Shown here: positions 55,991 through 64,000 of the stretch, one piece after another
Layout: every line of letters begins with the position of its first letter
Position numbering within the stretch: the first letter of the stretch is position 1
Origin: an uncultured Clostridium sp.
Lineage (GTDB): Bacteria > Bacillota > Clostridia > Clostridiales > Clostridiaceae
Length of the DNA stretch: 64,000 bases
Assembly (NCBI GenBank): GCA_903789665.1
Contig: CAIFEX010000007.1
Coordinates: forward strand, 38,034 to 102,033
Direction: 5' to 3'
Notes under the pieces: generated by a model
What the model saw: only the letters and a program-made list of their open reading frames with translations
Told to the model about the DNA's origin: nothing
Database searches by the model: none
Program-made: the position numbers and the translations under genes

Positions 55991-57091
55991 TTGTATAACA
56001 TATTGATGTTTGGTACGGGTAGAGTGTCTATTTGGGCAGAAAATGTTTTGAACGATGATGTTAATATACTGGCTTATGTGGATAATGATATCAGCAGGTG
56101 GAACAGTACCAAGAATGGGAAGATTGTTGTAGGTCCGGATAAAATAGAAAAATATAACTATGATTATATAATAATAGGTAGTCAATTCAATCAGCAAATT
56201 TATGGACAATTGATTGATATGGGAGTAGATAATGATAAAATACTTCAATTCAGTGTATTTATTGATAATTGTTTCAATTACTACAAATACAACTTGGATA
56301 AATTTATTTCATTTAGTGAGAAAATAGAATTGATAACTACTGGAATATCTTATGCAGAAATAGGCTTCAGAGAGGACATATGTTGCAAAAAATCTTTTAA
56401 ACTTGCTATTAGACATCAAGATCTATTTTATGATTATCATACTGTCAAATATATTTTGAAAAATTTTCCGCAAAAAACAGCCTATATAAAATATGTATTG
56501 ATTGGACTTTGTTATTACAGCTTTGAATATGATATGTCGTTGTCTGCCATGGCAAACAAGACTGTACTTTATTATCCTGTTCTTAAAACGGCACATCATT
56601 TTAAAGACATAGAAAAAGTGTATGGAAGCTACAGAATAAATGAAACCATAGCAGATAATATATTCAGAAAAAATTATAAGGGAAATTATGATTTTAAATG
56701 GGATATGCCCACGACACTTAAAGATTACAGTGATAAGTGGAAAGTCGGAAAGGAAGCTGCTGTTAGGGATTGTAATAAGAATTATCCTAAAACCGTATTT
56801 GAGAATCAAAATATCTTTATAGATTATTTAAAGCTTTTAAAGTATTATGATATAAAATCAATAGTAGTGGTTTATCCTGTTACTAAATATTATTCTAAGT
56901 ATTTTTCAAATAGAATTGAGAGAGAATTTCATTCTATAATAAATAGGACAAGACAGAAATATGATTTTCAGTACATCGATTATTTTAGATCAAATTTATT
57001 TGACGATAATGATTTTGGAGATGTATCCCATTTGAATTGGGGTGGAGCTAAAAAGTTTACCGATATATTAAATAAAAGCATAAAATGGTAA
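55991..57091 (+). CDS. Rossmann-module protein with SGNH-like C-terminal domain, function unknown
   Basis: 366 aa. N-terminal YNILMFGTGRVSIWAENVLNDDVNILAYVDNDISRWNSTKNGKIVVGPDKI is the shared Rossmann module. The C-terminal third, with SIVVVYPVTKYY and DVSHLNWGGAKKF, resembles the Asp-x-x-His end of SGNH/AlgX-DltD-type O-acyltransferase or esterase domains; the matching N-terminal GDS serine block is not evident. TTG start after GGGAGTGA. It overlaps the frame entry of the next gene by a few bases. Likely acts on glycan acyl groups, but this is inference. Confidence 0.72.
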   Translation: MYNILMFGTGRVSIWAENVLNDDVNILAYVDNDISRWNSTKNGKIVVGPDKIEKYNYDYIIIGSQFNQQIYGQLIDMGVDNDKILQFSVFIDNCFNYYKYNLDKFISFSEKIELITTGISYAEIGFREDICCKKSFKLAIRHQDLFYDYHTVKYILKNFPQKTAYIKYVLIGLCYYSFEYDMSLSAMANKTVLYYPVLKTAHHFKDIEKVYGSYRINETIADNIFRKNYKGNYDFKWDMPTTLKDYSDKWKVGKEAAVRDCNKNYPKTVFENQNIFIDYLKLLKYYDIKSIVVVYPVTKYYSKYFSNRIEREFHSIINRTRQKYDFQYIDYFRSNLFDDNDFGDVSHLNWGGAKKFTDILNKSIKW

Positions 57092-57123
57092 AAAATTATA
57101 TACTTTTTGGAAGGAATTTAATT

Positions 57124-58119
57124 ATGAAAGATTTTAATGTAGTGTTTTTTGGCGGCTCTATAACTGAAGGTGCAGGAGCTTCTACATATAAGAATTCATA
57201 TACATATATGGTTGGAGAATATTTGAAACATCTGTATGGTGACAGAAAAGTCAACATAGTAAATTCTGGTATCAGTGGTACGGGGTCGGCTTTTGGGTTA
57301 TTCAGGTTAAAAAGAGATGTAATAGATAAAAAACCGGACTTGGTATTTGTTGAATTTGCTGTAAATGACAGAATAGTAGACTCATATTATGCATCCATGA
57401 CTTTTGAGGGAGTATTAAATCAACTTTCTAGATTAAAACATAAGCCTGCAGTGATTGTCCTTATAACACCTACAGGAGTGGCTGATGCCTGCGCGAGTGT
57501 ACATAAACGCATATCATATTATTATGGTGTTCCAGTTATAGATATACAGGATTATGTTTTTAGACATGTGGGAATGGATGAGTATACTTGGCAGAATATT
57601 TCCATTGATAATCTTCATCCAAATGATAGAGGCCACGGTATATATGCGAAATGTATTATAAATAGTATAGAAAAAGATTTAGATGCAATTATTAATGTAA
57701 AACCCATTAGCAGAGTGAAAACTACTACGGATTATAAATTTAAAAACCCTAATATAGTAAGCTATGAGAAAGCTGAATTTTATGGCCATTGGAAAGAGGA
57801 ACAGATAAATATGCCCCAAATGAAAATGGCTGCGATTTCAGATATTGTTGGTGATTTTATAGAATTTAAATTTACTGGCAGATGTATTGCCATGTCCACC
57901 ATACTTTCGGATGAAAATGGATCTGCTGAGATAAATATTGACGGAACAAATTACTTTCTGGATTTATATAGTAACTCCAAACCTAATTTTTCTATAGTGA
58001 TAAATATTTTCAATCTGCCAGATACCAGTCATGACATGATACTTAAAGTATCTGGGAAGAAGAATGGCATGAGTAAAGGTAACAGGATCATTATTGGAGG
58101 ATTCTTGACTGATGAATAA
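57124..58119 (+). CDS. SGNH/GDSL hydrolase family protein
   Basis: 331 aa. Block I VVFFGGSITEGAGAS (nucleophile Ser), block III-like FVEFAVNDRIVD and block V DNLHPNDRGHGIYAK with Asp and His complete the catalytic set, so it should be an active esterase or acyltransferase. The C-terminal half is a beta-rich domain that may bind carbohydrate. ATG 57124 follows GGAAGG; an upstream start at 57085 overlaps the preceding gene. Probably trims or adds O-acetyl on the glycan. Its end overlaps the second maf gene by 8 bp. Confidence 0.86.
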   Translation: MKDFNVVFFGGSITEGAGASTYKNSYTYMVGEYLKHLYGDRKVNIVNSGISGTGSAFGLFRLKRDVIDKKPDLVFVEFAVNDRIVDSYYASMTFEGVLNQLSRLKHKPAVIVLITPTGVADACASVHKRISYYYGVPVIDIQDYVFRHVGMDEYTWQNISIDNLHPNDRGHGIYAKCIINSIEKDLDAIINVKPISRVKTTTDYKFKNPNIVSYEKAEFYGHWKEEQINMPQMKMAAISDIVGDFIEFKFTGRCIAMSTILSDENGSAEINIDGTNYFLDLYSNSKPNFSIVINIFNLPDTSHDMILKVSGKKNGMSKGNRIIIGGFLTDE

Positions 58120-59350
58120 AAGAAATATAAAGCTGGAATACAGCAGGGATAAAAAACCAGTTTTGAAAGTTAACAATATATATATTCACAGCAAATTTTA
58201 TCCTGAAAGGGAAGCTGAAAGATTTATTAATGGAAATAAAAGCATATTTGAAAATAAAAATATGGTTGTTGTATATGGTTTGGCTCTAGGTTATCATATA
58301 GTACAACTTCTAAAAAGAATATCACGTAGTTGTGAGGTACATGTTTTTGATGTGGATACTGAAATATATAATATTGGCAAAACTCTGGGATGTTATGATG
58401 ATATAGTAAGGGACAACAGAGTCAGATTGCATATAGGGATGAATTCTCTGAACGGTTTATCTAAAATAAAGAATTTTGAAAATATTATAATTTACAACCC
58501 CAGTTTGAAGGTACTTCCAGATTATTATGAAAAAGTAAAATTTATATTTAAGAGTTTTATTGTGGCAAGGCAGGGTATAAGAAAATCAAAAGATATTATG
58601 AAGTTAAATTATCTTTATAATGTTAAGGAAAATACTCATACCATGCGGGAATTTTTTAAAGAATATAATTTCAAGAGCAAACCTGTTGTAATAGCCGCAT
58701 CAGGACCTTCTCTTGATTTTAACATAAATGAGTTAAAAGCATTGAGCGGTATGGTAAAAATATTCTGTGTAGGAAGTGCCCTTAGAACTCTTGTCAAAAA
58801 TAAAATAATACCCGATATGATATGTATAACTGACTGTAATGAAGTTGTGTCCCGCCAATTTAGAGATTACGAAAATTTAAATGTCCCTCTTTGCTTTTTA
58901 AGTACTGCTTCCAGGTGGGTTGTGTCAAATTATAAAGGGCCGAAATATATTTTTTATAATGACAAAAACTCTTCCCGTGATATAATCATAAATACTGCAA
59001 AAACTGTATCTGTGTCTGCCATGGATATAGCTGTAAAAGGTGGTGCCAGTGAAATATTACTGGTAGGTCAGGATCTTGCTTTTTTAAACAACAGGACTCA
59101 TACTGTGTCTTTTAATGAAACTTATGGAATTAGGGATTCAGTTGAAGGTTATTCTAAAGTATATAAAAAAGTGAAAAGTGTAAGTGGAGAGATTTTGAAT
59201 ACCCGTTATGAGTATCTCAATTTTAAGCATTCTATAGAAAAAGAAATAGAAAATAATCCTCGGGTAAAGTTTGTAAATTGCAGCAGCGGTGCAGAAATAT
59301 CAGGAACTGAGGATATTGAATTGTCTCGTTGGATTGATGAAAAGATCTAA
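58112..59350 (+). CDS. Second Maf/DUF115 MptE-like protein
   Basis: 412 aa. DUF115 core: PVVIAASGPSLDFNINELKAL, VGSALRTLVKNKIIPDMICITDCNEVV, SAMDIAVKGGASEILLVGQDLAFLNNRTHTVSF. Shorter than the copy at 40875 because the C-terminal helical region is missing. Overlaps the SGNH gene (start ATG after GGAGGA). Two divergent Maf copies in one island suggest two acceptor sites, two donors, or sequential addition. Transferase activity is inferred from the family. Confidence 0.85.
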   Translation: MNKRNIKLEYSRDKKPVLKVNNIYIHSKFYPEREAERFINGNKSIFENKNMVVVYGLALGYHIVQLLKRISRSCEVHVFDVDTEIYNIGKTLGCYDDIVRDNRVRLHIGMNSLNGLSKIKNFENIIIYNPSLKVLPDYYEKVKFIFKSFIVARQGIRKSKDIMKLNYLYNVKENTHTMREFFKEYNFKSKPVVIAASGPSLDFNINELKALSGMVKIFCVGSALRTLVKNKIIPDMICITDCNEVVSRQFRDYENLNVPLCFLSTASRWVVSNYKGPKYIFYNDKNSSRDIIINTAKTVSVSAMDIAVKGGASEILLVGQDLAFLNNRTHTVSFNETYGIRDSVEGYSKVYKKVKSVSGEILNTRYEYLNFKHSIEKEIENNPRVKFVNCSSGAEISGTEDIELSRWIDEKI

Positions 59351-59382
59351 TATGAGCTAAATCTTTATATTTCTACTTTTTA

Positions 59383-59390
59383 TACGATAA
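59383..59390 (+). promoter_or_regulatory. SigD-like -10 candidate before pseB
   Basis: TACGATAA, 55 bp before the pseB start. The 4 bases at 15-bp spacing are TTTA; a TAAA lies 21 bp upstream, too far. Same CGATAA core as at 45563 and 53369. Confidence 0.35.
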
Positions 59391-59444
59391 TTATCACGTC
59401 TTAAATTTATTTAGAGTAATTACTACATAGAAAGAAAGTGATAA

Positions 59445-60464
59445 TTGGTGGGATACTATACAGGCAGAAATATTCTTATAATAGGTGGAACAGGAACTAT
59501 AGGAAGAGGGCTTGCTAGAGAATTATTATTTCAAAAACCTAGGGTTATAAGGATCTTTAGCAGGGATGAATACAAGCAATTCGTAATGGAAAAAGAACTT
59601 GACCACATATCGGAATTCAGATACCTGATTGGTGATGTGAGGGATTATAACAGGGTGGAAAGGGCAATGAACGACATAGATGTAGTATTTAACCTGGCAG
59701 CCATGAAACATGTACCGTCATGTGAATACAATCCAACGGAAGCGATCAAGACAAATGTGCAGGGCATGGAAAATGTCATAAAAGCTGCCATACATAACAA
59801 TGTGGATTCTGTACTTTTTACAAGTTCCGATAAAGCTATCAACCCTACCAATACTTATGGGGCTACTAAACTTCTGGCTGAAAAACTTGTACAGGCGGCT
59901 AACTTCAGCAAGGGAAAAGTCAGGACAAGATTTGCAGTAGTAAGGTTTGGAAATGTCATGGGCTCCCGTGGTTCAGTTATCCCTTTATTTAAAAAACAGA
60001 TACTTGAGAAGGGATATATAACTGTTACCGACGGCAATATGACAAGATTCATGATGACATTACATCAGGCTGTATCTTTGATAATAGATGCTGCGGAGAA
60101 ATCTCACGGCGGTGAAGCCTTTGTACTTAAAATGCCTGTGATAAAATTATTGGATTTAGTGCATGTGGTAGTGGAGGAAAACTGTAAAAAATTTGGTATT
60201 GATTTAAACAGTATAAAAATAGAGAATATAGGTTTAAGGGCAGGCGAGAGAAGATTTGAAGAACTTATGACCTACGAGGAGTCCCAGATTGCCTATGATC
60301 TTGGAAATATGTATGCAGTTATACCAAATACTTATGTCGGTGAACTAGATAAATATTATAAACTGAAAAAGAAAGCCAAAGCTGGAAGCTATAATTCTTC
60401 TGATCTCATTCCCATAACGAAGGAAGAGGTAAGAAAACTTTTGATAGGTGAAGGCTTAATTTAG
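59445..60464 (+). CDS. pseB: UDP-GlcNAc 4,6-dehydratase/5-epimerase type SDR (PseB-like)
   Basis: 339 aa. NAD-binding ILIIGGTGTIGRG, GDVRDYNRVERAM, VFNLAAMKHVPSCEYNPTEAIKTNVQGMENV, and the active-site run SSDKAINPTNTYGATKLLAEKL carrying the Asp-Lys and Tyr-x3-Lys residues used by PseB/FlaA1. It would start nonulosonate biosynthesis from UDP-GlcNAc. Starts at TTG 59445 or GTG 59448 with a weak site. Followed closely by PseG, while the expected aminotransferase (PseC) and acetyltransferase (PseH) are not in the window. Confidence 0.88.
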   Translation: MVGYYTGRNILIIGGTGTIGRGLARELLFQKPRVIRIFSRDEYKQFVMEKELDHISEFRYLIGDVRDYNRVERAMNDIDVVFNLAAMKHVPSCEYNPTEAIKTNVQGMENVIKAAIHNNVDSVLFTSSDKAINPTNTYGATKLLAEKLVQAANFSKGKVRTRFAVVRFGNVMGSRGSVIPLFKKQILEKGYITVTDGNMTRFMMTLHQAVSLIIDAAEKSHGGEAFVLKMPVIKLLDLVHVVVEENCKKFGIDLNSIKIENIGLRAGERRFEELMTYEESQIAYDLGNMYAVIPNTYVGELDKYYKLKKKAKAGSYNSSDLIPITKEEVRKLLIGEGLI

Positions 60465-60482
60465 TAAAAGCAGGAAGGTAAA

Positions 60483-61466
60483 TTGGATTTGAAAATAGCA
60501 ATAAGGGCAGAAGGCGGCATCAACATAGGCATGGGCCATGTAATGAGAACCCTTGTACTGGCAAAAGAATTGTCCATAAAAAATAAAATATGCTATATAT
60601 GCAAATGCAGTGCTAAAAACAAGAGTGGAATATTTAAGATAAAAAGAAGTGGATTTGAAGTATTTTCATTTAAAAAAAGTATTTTGGAAGTATTGCCGGA
60701 CATATATGCAGATATGCTTATGACGGACAGTTATGATGTAAATGAAGAATATTTTATAAAAACTGGACAATTTGTTAAATACACGGCTTATATAGATGAT
60801 ATTGATTCTTTCAAGTACCCAGTAGATTTGATTATAAACCAGAATATAAATGCACTGGAGTTTAACTATCCTCAAAAATATAAATTATTGGGGCTGAAAT
60901 ACCTTATGCTTAGAAATGAGTTCAAGAATTTGCCTGGAAAGCATATTCACGAAAAAGTTGAAGATATAATGATAACAATGGGAGGATCGGATCCTGTTGA
61001 ATTTACCAAGGTATTATTAAAATGGATAAAAAATTTAGAATTTAATTTTCATGTGGTTATAGGTCCCTCTTTTAGGAATGTAGAATATTTTAAAAGTTTG
61101 AAGTTTAATAATATAAAATTTTATTTTAATGCCAACATGGCAGATGTGATGAGAAAATGTGATGCGGCAATATCTGCATCGGGAAGCAGTTTATATGAAC
61201 TGCTTGCAACTGGGGTGCCGACTATTGGTATTGTGATTGCAGACAACCAGTGTGGTATATCCAGAAAACTGGCGGATATGGATATGATAGAAAATTTGGG
61301 ATGGTATTATGATTTGAATGAAGGCAGGTTTAAAAATAGTCTTGCTTATTTGTGCAGCAATTATACTTTAAGAAAGAAAAGATCTATTGGAGGACAGAAA
61401 CTTATAGATGGCTGCGGTGCTGGAAGAATAGCTGATTTTATTGAATCCAATTTTAAAAACAGGTAA
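60483..61466 (+). CDS. pseG: UDP-sugar hydrolase PseG
   Basis: 327 aa. IAIRAEGGINIGMGHVMRTLVLAKELS (the catalytic His in GMGHVMR), YIDDIDSFKYPVDLIINQN, ITMGGSDPVEF, AISASGSSLYELLATGVPTIGIV: the PseG/SpsG GT-B-like hydrolase pattern. It releases the diacetamido-trideoxyhexose from UDP before PseI condensation. TTG start after GGAAGG, 18 bp from pseB. Sugar stereochemistry (pseudaminic versus another nonulosonate) cannot be read from sequence. Confidence 0.9.
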   Translation: MDLKIAIRAEGGINIGMGHVMRTLVLAKELSIKNKICYICKCSAKNKSGIFKIKRSGFEVFSFKKSILEVLPDIYADMLMTDSYDVNEEYFIKTGQFVKYTAYIDDIDSFKYPVDLIINQNINALEFNYPQKYKLLGLKYLMLRNEFKNLPGKHIHEKVEDIMITMGGSDPVEFTKVLLKWIKNLEFNFHVVIGPSFRNVEYFKSLKFNNIKFYFNANMADVMRKCDAAISASGSSLYELLATGVPTIGIVIADNQCGISRKLADMDMIENLGWYYDLNEGRFKNSLAYLCSNYTLRKKRSIGGQKLIDGCGAGRIADFIESNFKNR

Positions 61467-61522
61467 AAATTTTTTATATGATTTATATTGAAATAAAATA
61501 TTTATTAAGGAGATGTTTTGTT

Positions 61523-61702
61523 ATGGATATAACAGCAATGTCAATTGTGATGAACCAGTCAAAGGTCCAGCAGAATGTCGGTATAGCAATCATGAAAATG
61601 GCAATGGATACAAATAACCAGACTGCGGCACAGATGGCTGAAATGATGTCGGATATTTCAGCAGATCCTAATTTAGGAAATAATATAGATTTTGTTGCTT
61701 GA
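61523..61702 (+). CDS. YjfB-like putative motility protein
   Basis: 59 aa: MDITAMSIVMNQSKVQQNVGIAIMKMAMDTNNQTAAQMAEMMSDIS matches the small YjfB family annotated as putative motility proteins. ATG 61523 is chosen because AAGGAGA (61507-61513) lies 9 nt upstream; a longer frame from 61478 lacks a site. It sits between pseG and an SDR gene in the glycan island. Role unknown; in Bacillus yjfB belongs to the SigD regulon. Confidence 0.82.
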   Translation: MDITAMSIVMNQSKVQQNVGIAIMKMAMDTNNQTAAQMAEMMSDISADPNLGNNIDFVA

Positions 61703-61730
61703 ATCATTTACTTCAGGAGGTTTATTTTAT

Positions 61731-62738
61731 ATGAATATGTTGGTAACGGGCGGAGCCGGATTTATAGGGCGATGGGTTGTGAAAAAATTATTGGATGAAA
61801 ATCATTCAGTTATTGTACTCGATAATCTGTCCAATGGAAGGCTTGAGAATATAGAAGAATTTAAAGACAATTCTAATTTTAAATTTGTTAAGGGTGATGT
61901 AAGGGACAAGGACAAACTAGATGAAATTTTTAAAGATAAATTTGACATAGTATACCACCTAGCTGCATCCATAAATGTTCAGGACAGTATTGATGATCCT
62001 GAAACCACTTTTTTCAATGATGCTGTCGGAACTTTTAACATACTTGAAAGGGCCAGATTCCAGATGTTTGGGAAAAATGGCAGAATGGACGGCGACAGCT
62101 GGATATTGGATTCTGAAGAGAATACTTATCCATGTAAAGTGGTGTTTATGAGCACGTGTATGGTGTATGACGTATCCGGAAGTGAAGGTATTTCGGAATG
62201 CCATCCCATAAAGCCGGTATCTCCCTACGGCGGAAGTAAAATAGCCGCTGAAAATATGGTTCTCTCCTATTATAGTGCCTACAAACTTCCTGCAGTTGTT
62301 ATAAGACCCTTTAATACCTATGGCCCTTTTCAAAAAACCGGCGGCGAAGGCGGCGTTGTAGCCATATTTATAAACAATGTGCTTGAAGGCAAAGATATAA
62401 ATATATATGGTTCCGGCAGCCAGACTCGAGATCTTCTTTATGTGAAAGACTGTGCCGATTTCATAGTTTTATCCGGATATTCAGATAAGGCAGATGGACA
62501 GATAATAAATGCAGGAACCGGCAGGGATGTCACTATAAATGAACTTGCAGATATCATAAATAAAGGCAAAGTCAGGGTGAACCATGTAAAGCATATACAT
62601 CCCCAGAGCGAAATCATGAAGCTAAAATGCAATTATTCCAAAGCAAAGAAGCTCATTGGATGGAAGCCTAAATATACTCTTGAACAGGGAATTGAAGAAA
62701 CGGGGAAGTGGATTGAGGAGACTAAGCTATTAAAATAG
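61731..62738 (+). CDS. NAD-dependent epimerase/dehydratase (extended SDR)
   Basis: 335 aa. NMLVTGGAGFIGRWVVKKLLDENHSVIVLDNLSNG, GDVRDKDKLDEIF, YHLAASINVQDSIDDPETTF, STCMVYD and SPYGGSKIAAE (Tyr-x3-Lys), VIRPFNTYGPFQKT, YGSGSQTRDLLYVKDCADF. This is a sugar-nucleotide 4-epimerase or dehydratase; UDP-glucose/UDP-GlcNAc 4-epimerase is likely, which could feed glf with UDP-galactose. ATG 61731 follows AGGAGG (61715-61720). Last gene of the glycan island. Confidence 0.88.
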   Translation: MNMLVTGGAGFIGRWVVKKLLDENHSVIVLDNLSNGRLENIEEFKDNSNFKFVKGDVRDKDKLDEIFKDKFDIVYHLAASINVQDSIDDPETTFFNDAVGTFNILERARFQMFGKNGRMDGDSWILDSEENTYPCKVVFMSTCMVYDVSGSEGISECHPIKPVSPYGGSKIAAENMVLSYYSAYKLPAVVIRPFNTYGPFQKTGGEGGVVAIFINNVLEGKDINIYGSGSQTRDLLYVKDCADFIVLSGYSDKADGQIINAGTGRDVTINELADIINKGKVRVNHVKHIHPQSEIMKLKCNYSKAKKLIGWKPKYTLEQGIEETGKWIEETKLLK

Positions 62739-62918
62739 TAGTACTTTTAAATGGTGTTTTATGATCAGATTTCTTGAAGCTTTTTTTGATTCCATAATGT
62801 TTAAAAGACTTTAATAGAGTAAAATTTATTGCCATTTATTTATTCAGAGTACTCTAAATTTATCAGAAATAAGCACTTTATGTATTTTAAGAATAATTAT
62901 TACAATAAAGAAAGAAAA

Positions 62919-63431
62919 ATGTTTAATAAACAAATTTACTCATTGATTGATAATATAAATAATGGTTTAAAATGGTATGAAGTTAAGCTAGGCGCTAAAA
63001 TAAAAGGGCTTTCCGGAGAGTTAAGGGATGCTTTAAGATATAATACAGGAGTATATTTTATAAAAACAGATACACCAATAGATGCTTTTGCTAATATAGG
63101 TTATCCTGTAATTGATAAAAATAAACATAAAAATATTCCCCAGATTATCCAAAGAAATGAAGCTATTATTAAAAATAAATTAAATATACAACAACATGAG
63201 CACAATCAATATATTGTGTATAATGGAGAGGCAAAGGATATCTCAGGCAGAATTGTTGCCCACTTAGGATGTCCGATGGGAACAGGTTGTTTAGCACTTT
63301 ATCAATATGGATCTTTAAGAGAATACAAATGGAGTGTAGCTTTTTATATTGAAAAAGATGAAATGAAAAGAAATTTAATAGAACAATCGTGGAGAGGTAT
63401 ATTTGGATGGCCTATTTTATGTGAAAAATAG
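62919..63431 (+). CDS. GIY-YIG-like domain protein
   Basis: About 170 aa (frame open from 62829). A GIY-YIG pattern is visible: GVYFIKTDTPIDAF, then YIVYNGEAKDISGRIVAHL (YNG in place of YIG, conserved Arg and His), and a C-terminal NLIEQSWRGIFGWPILCEK that may supply the metal Glu. The family are small nucleases; a host-defence, repair or restriction role cannot be assigned. The start is unsettled: ATG 62919 has the best though weak purine-rich site; ATG 62880 and TTG 62829 are alternatives. Unrelated in kind to the preceding island. Confidence 0.6.
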   Translation: MFNKQIYSLIDNINNGLKWYEVKLGAKIKGLSGELRDALRYNTGVYFIKTDTPIDAFANIGYPVIDKNKHKNIPQIIQRNEAIIKNKLNIQQHEHNQYIVYNGEAKDISGRIVAHLGCPMGTGCLALYQYGSLREYKWSVAFYIEKDEMKRNLIEQSWRGIFGWPILCEK

Positions 63432-64000
63432 AATTAGAGGATGAACTCTTTAAGAATAAAAATTTAATGTATAATATAAAAAGTACAGGATAATTTAAAT
63501 TGGCATTTGAGGGAAGAAATTTAAGATTTATAAGGTGATATGAAAATATAAAATAAAGAATAAAAGATGAGATGATCTATTGACCTAAATTTTTTAATGT
63601 GTTTTATAAATGAAGTGATTATCTGCAGGATTTGTTTTTTTAAGCTGATCATTGCCGTTTCTGAATATTCTTGTAATTAGGTTAAATATACTTAACATTA
63701 TTGACAAAAAACTATTTATAATGAGAGGGCTTGCACAAAAAGTTCAAAGTTTCAATTTGAGTAAATTGGGAATAAATGAATTAAATCATAAGCTCAATAA
63801 TTTGGCGGGACAGATTAAAGCTCTGGACAAGGAGGGCAGAAGAGAAAATGAGAGGGAGGTGTGAGGCTTTTTCTGTAAATTAGCTTTCTGTGATATTTTG
63901 GAAAGACAGCTATATTAAAATTTATTTCTGTCTTAAACTTAAATATATAACTTTAGTTAGGCAATTTTGAAATCCAAATTACCTCATATGGATTGAATGC
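63432..64000. other. AT-rich region without a confident gene
   Basis: No RNA gene, terminator or ribosome site of normal quality was seen. A short + frame (ATG 63721 to 63864) encodes MRGLAQKVQSFNLSKLGINE and an amphipathic helical continuation rich in Lys/Glu; lacking a Shine-Dalgarno it may be a remnant of a larger helical protein or chance. Confidence 0.4.

Noticed and set aside
58795..58830. SigD promoter at TAAAATAATACCCGATAT inside the second maf gene
   Set aside because: The spacing between TAAA and CCGATAT is only about 6 bp and it lies within coding sequence.
40875..62738. Capsule or O-antigen export locus
   Set aside because: No flippase, polymerase or ABC exporter was seen, and flagellin, Maf and YjfB-like genes frame the block; glycan modification of flagellin fits better.

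Overview
The window is low-GC clostridial chromosome. The protein set (clostridial ParE/ParC, a 1168-aa pyruvate:ferredoxin oxidoreductase next to a flavodoxin, CheC/CheD/FliY chemotaxis, FliW/CsrA) points to a motile cluster I Clostridium. From memory, not a search, the order flavodoxin - PFOR - chemotaxis - flagellin resembles the acetogens of the C. ljungdahlii/autoethanogenum group. Every confident gene is on the + strand except one HAD phosphatase near 18 kb.

Layout. (1) 1-12.9 kb, housekeeping: the 3' part of parE, parC, a glycerol block (glpF, antiterminator glpP, glpK) with two structured leaders, a DJ-1/PfpI protein, an M16 peptidase homologue, recJ, murG and a flavodoxin. (2) 13-17.5 kb: nifJ/PFOR behind its own promoter, then a DUF1292 protein whose perfect Shine-Dalgarno lies about 150 nt too far upstream. 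(3) 17.5-19.6 kb, an almost gene-free stretch: G/C-centred palindromes including a 52-bp perfect one, about 13 units of a decayed 40-bp repeat, and two copies of a 33-bp direct repeat. (4) 19.6-31.3 kb: a class IV aminotransferase, a FapA-like protein, and a chemotaxis/switch block (cheW, cheD, cheB, cheR, cheA, cheC, cheY, cheW, fliM, fliY). (5) 31.5-40.8 kb, late flagellar genes behind a SigD promoter: flgM, flgN, flgK, flgL, fliW, csrA, flaG, a small unknown, fliS, fliD, a FliT-like protein, and flagellin. Flagellin has its own SigD promoter, a textbook CsrA hairpin and a terminator. (6) 40.9-62.7 kb, a flagellin-glycan island: two Maf/DUF115 proteins, NeuB/PseI-, PseB- and PseG-type nonulosonate enzymes, a cytidylyltransferase, an ATP-grasp enzyme, glycosyltransferases, a methyltransferase, SGNH proteins, UDP-galactopyranose mutase, an extended SDR and a YjfB-like motility protein. 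(7) 62.8-64 kb: a GIY-YIG-like protein and about 570 bases with no confident gene.

How it works together. Sections 4-6 form a motility programme. FlgM restrains SigD; SigD reads flgM, flagellin and perhaps the glycan genes. FliW-CsrA gates flagellin translation at the hairpin just upstream of its start codon. FliS, FliD and the FliT-like protein export and cap the filament. The Maf proteins probably decorate flagellin with a nonulosonic-acid-type sugar made by the adjacent enzymes. The aminotransferase and acetyltransferase steps (PseC, PseH) are not present here. The most unusual non-coding signals are a family of AT-rich hairpin elements abutting ribosome binding sites, the separated Shine-Dalgarno of the DUF1292 gene, the palindrome family, and the decayed repeat array.
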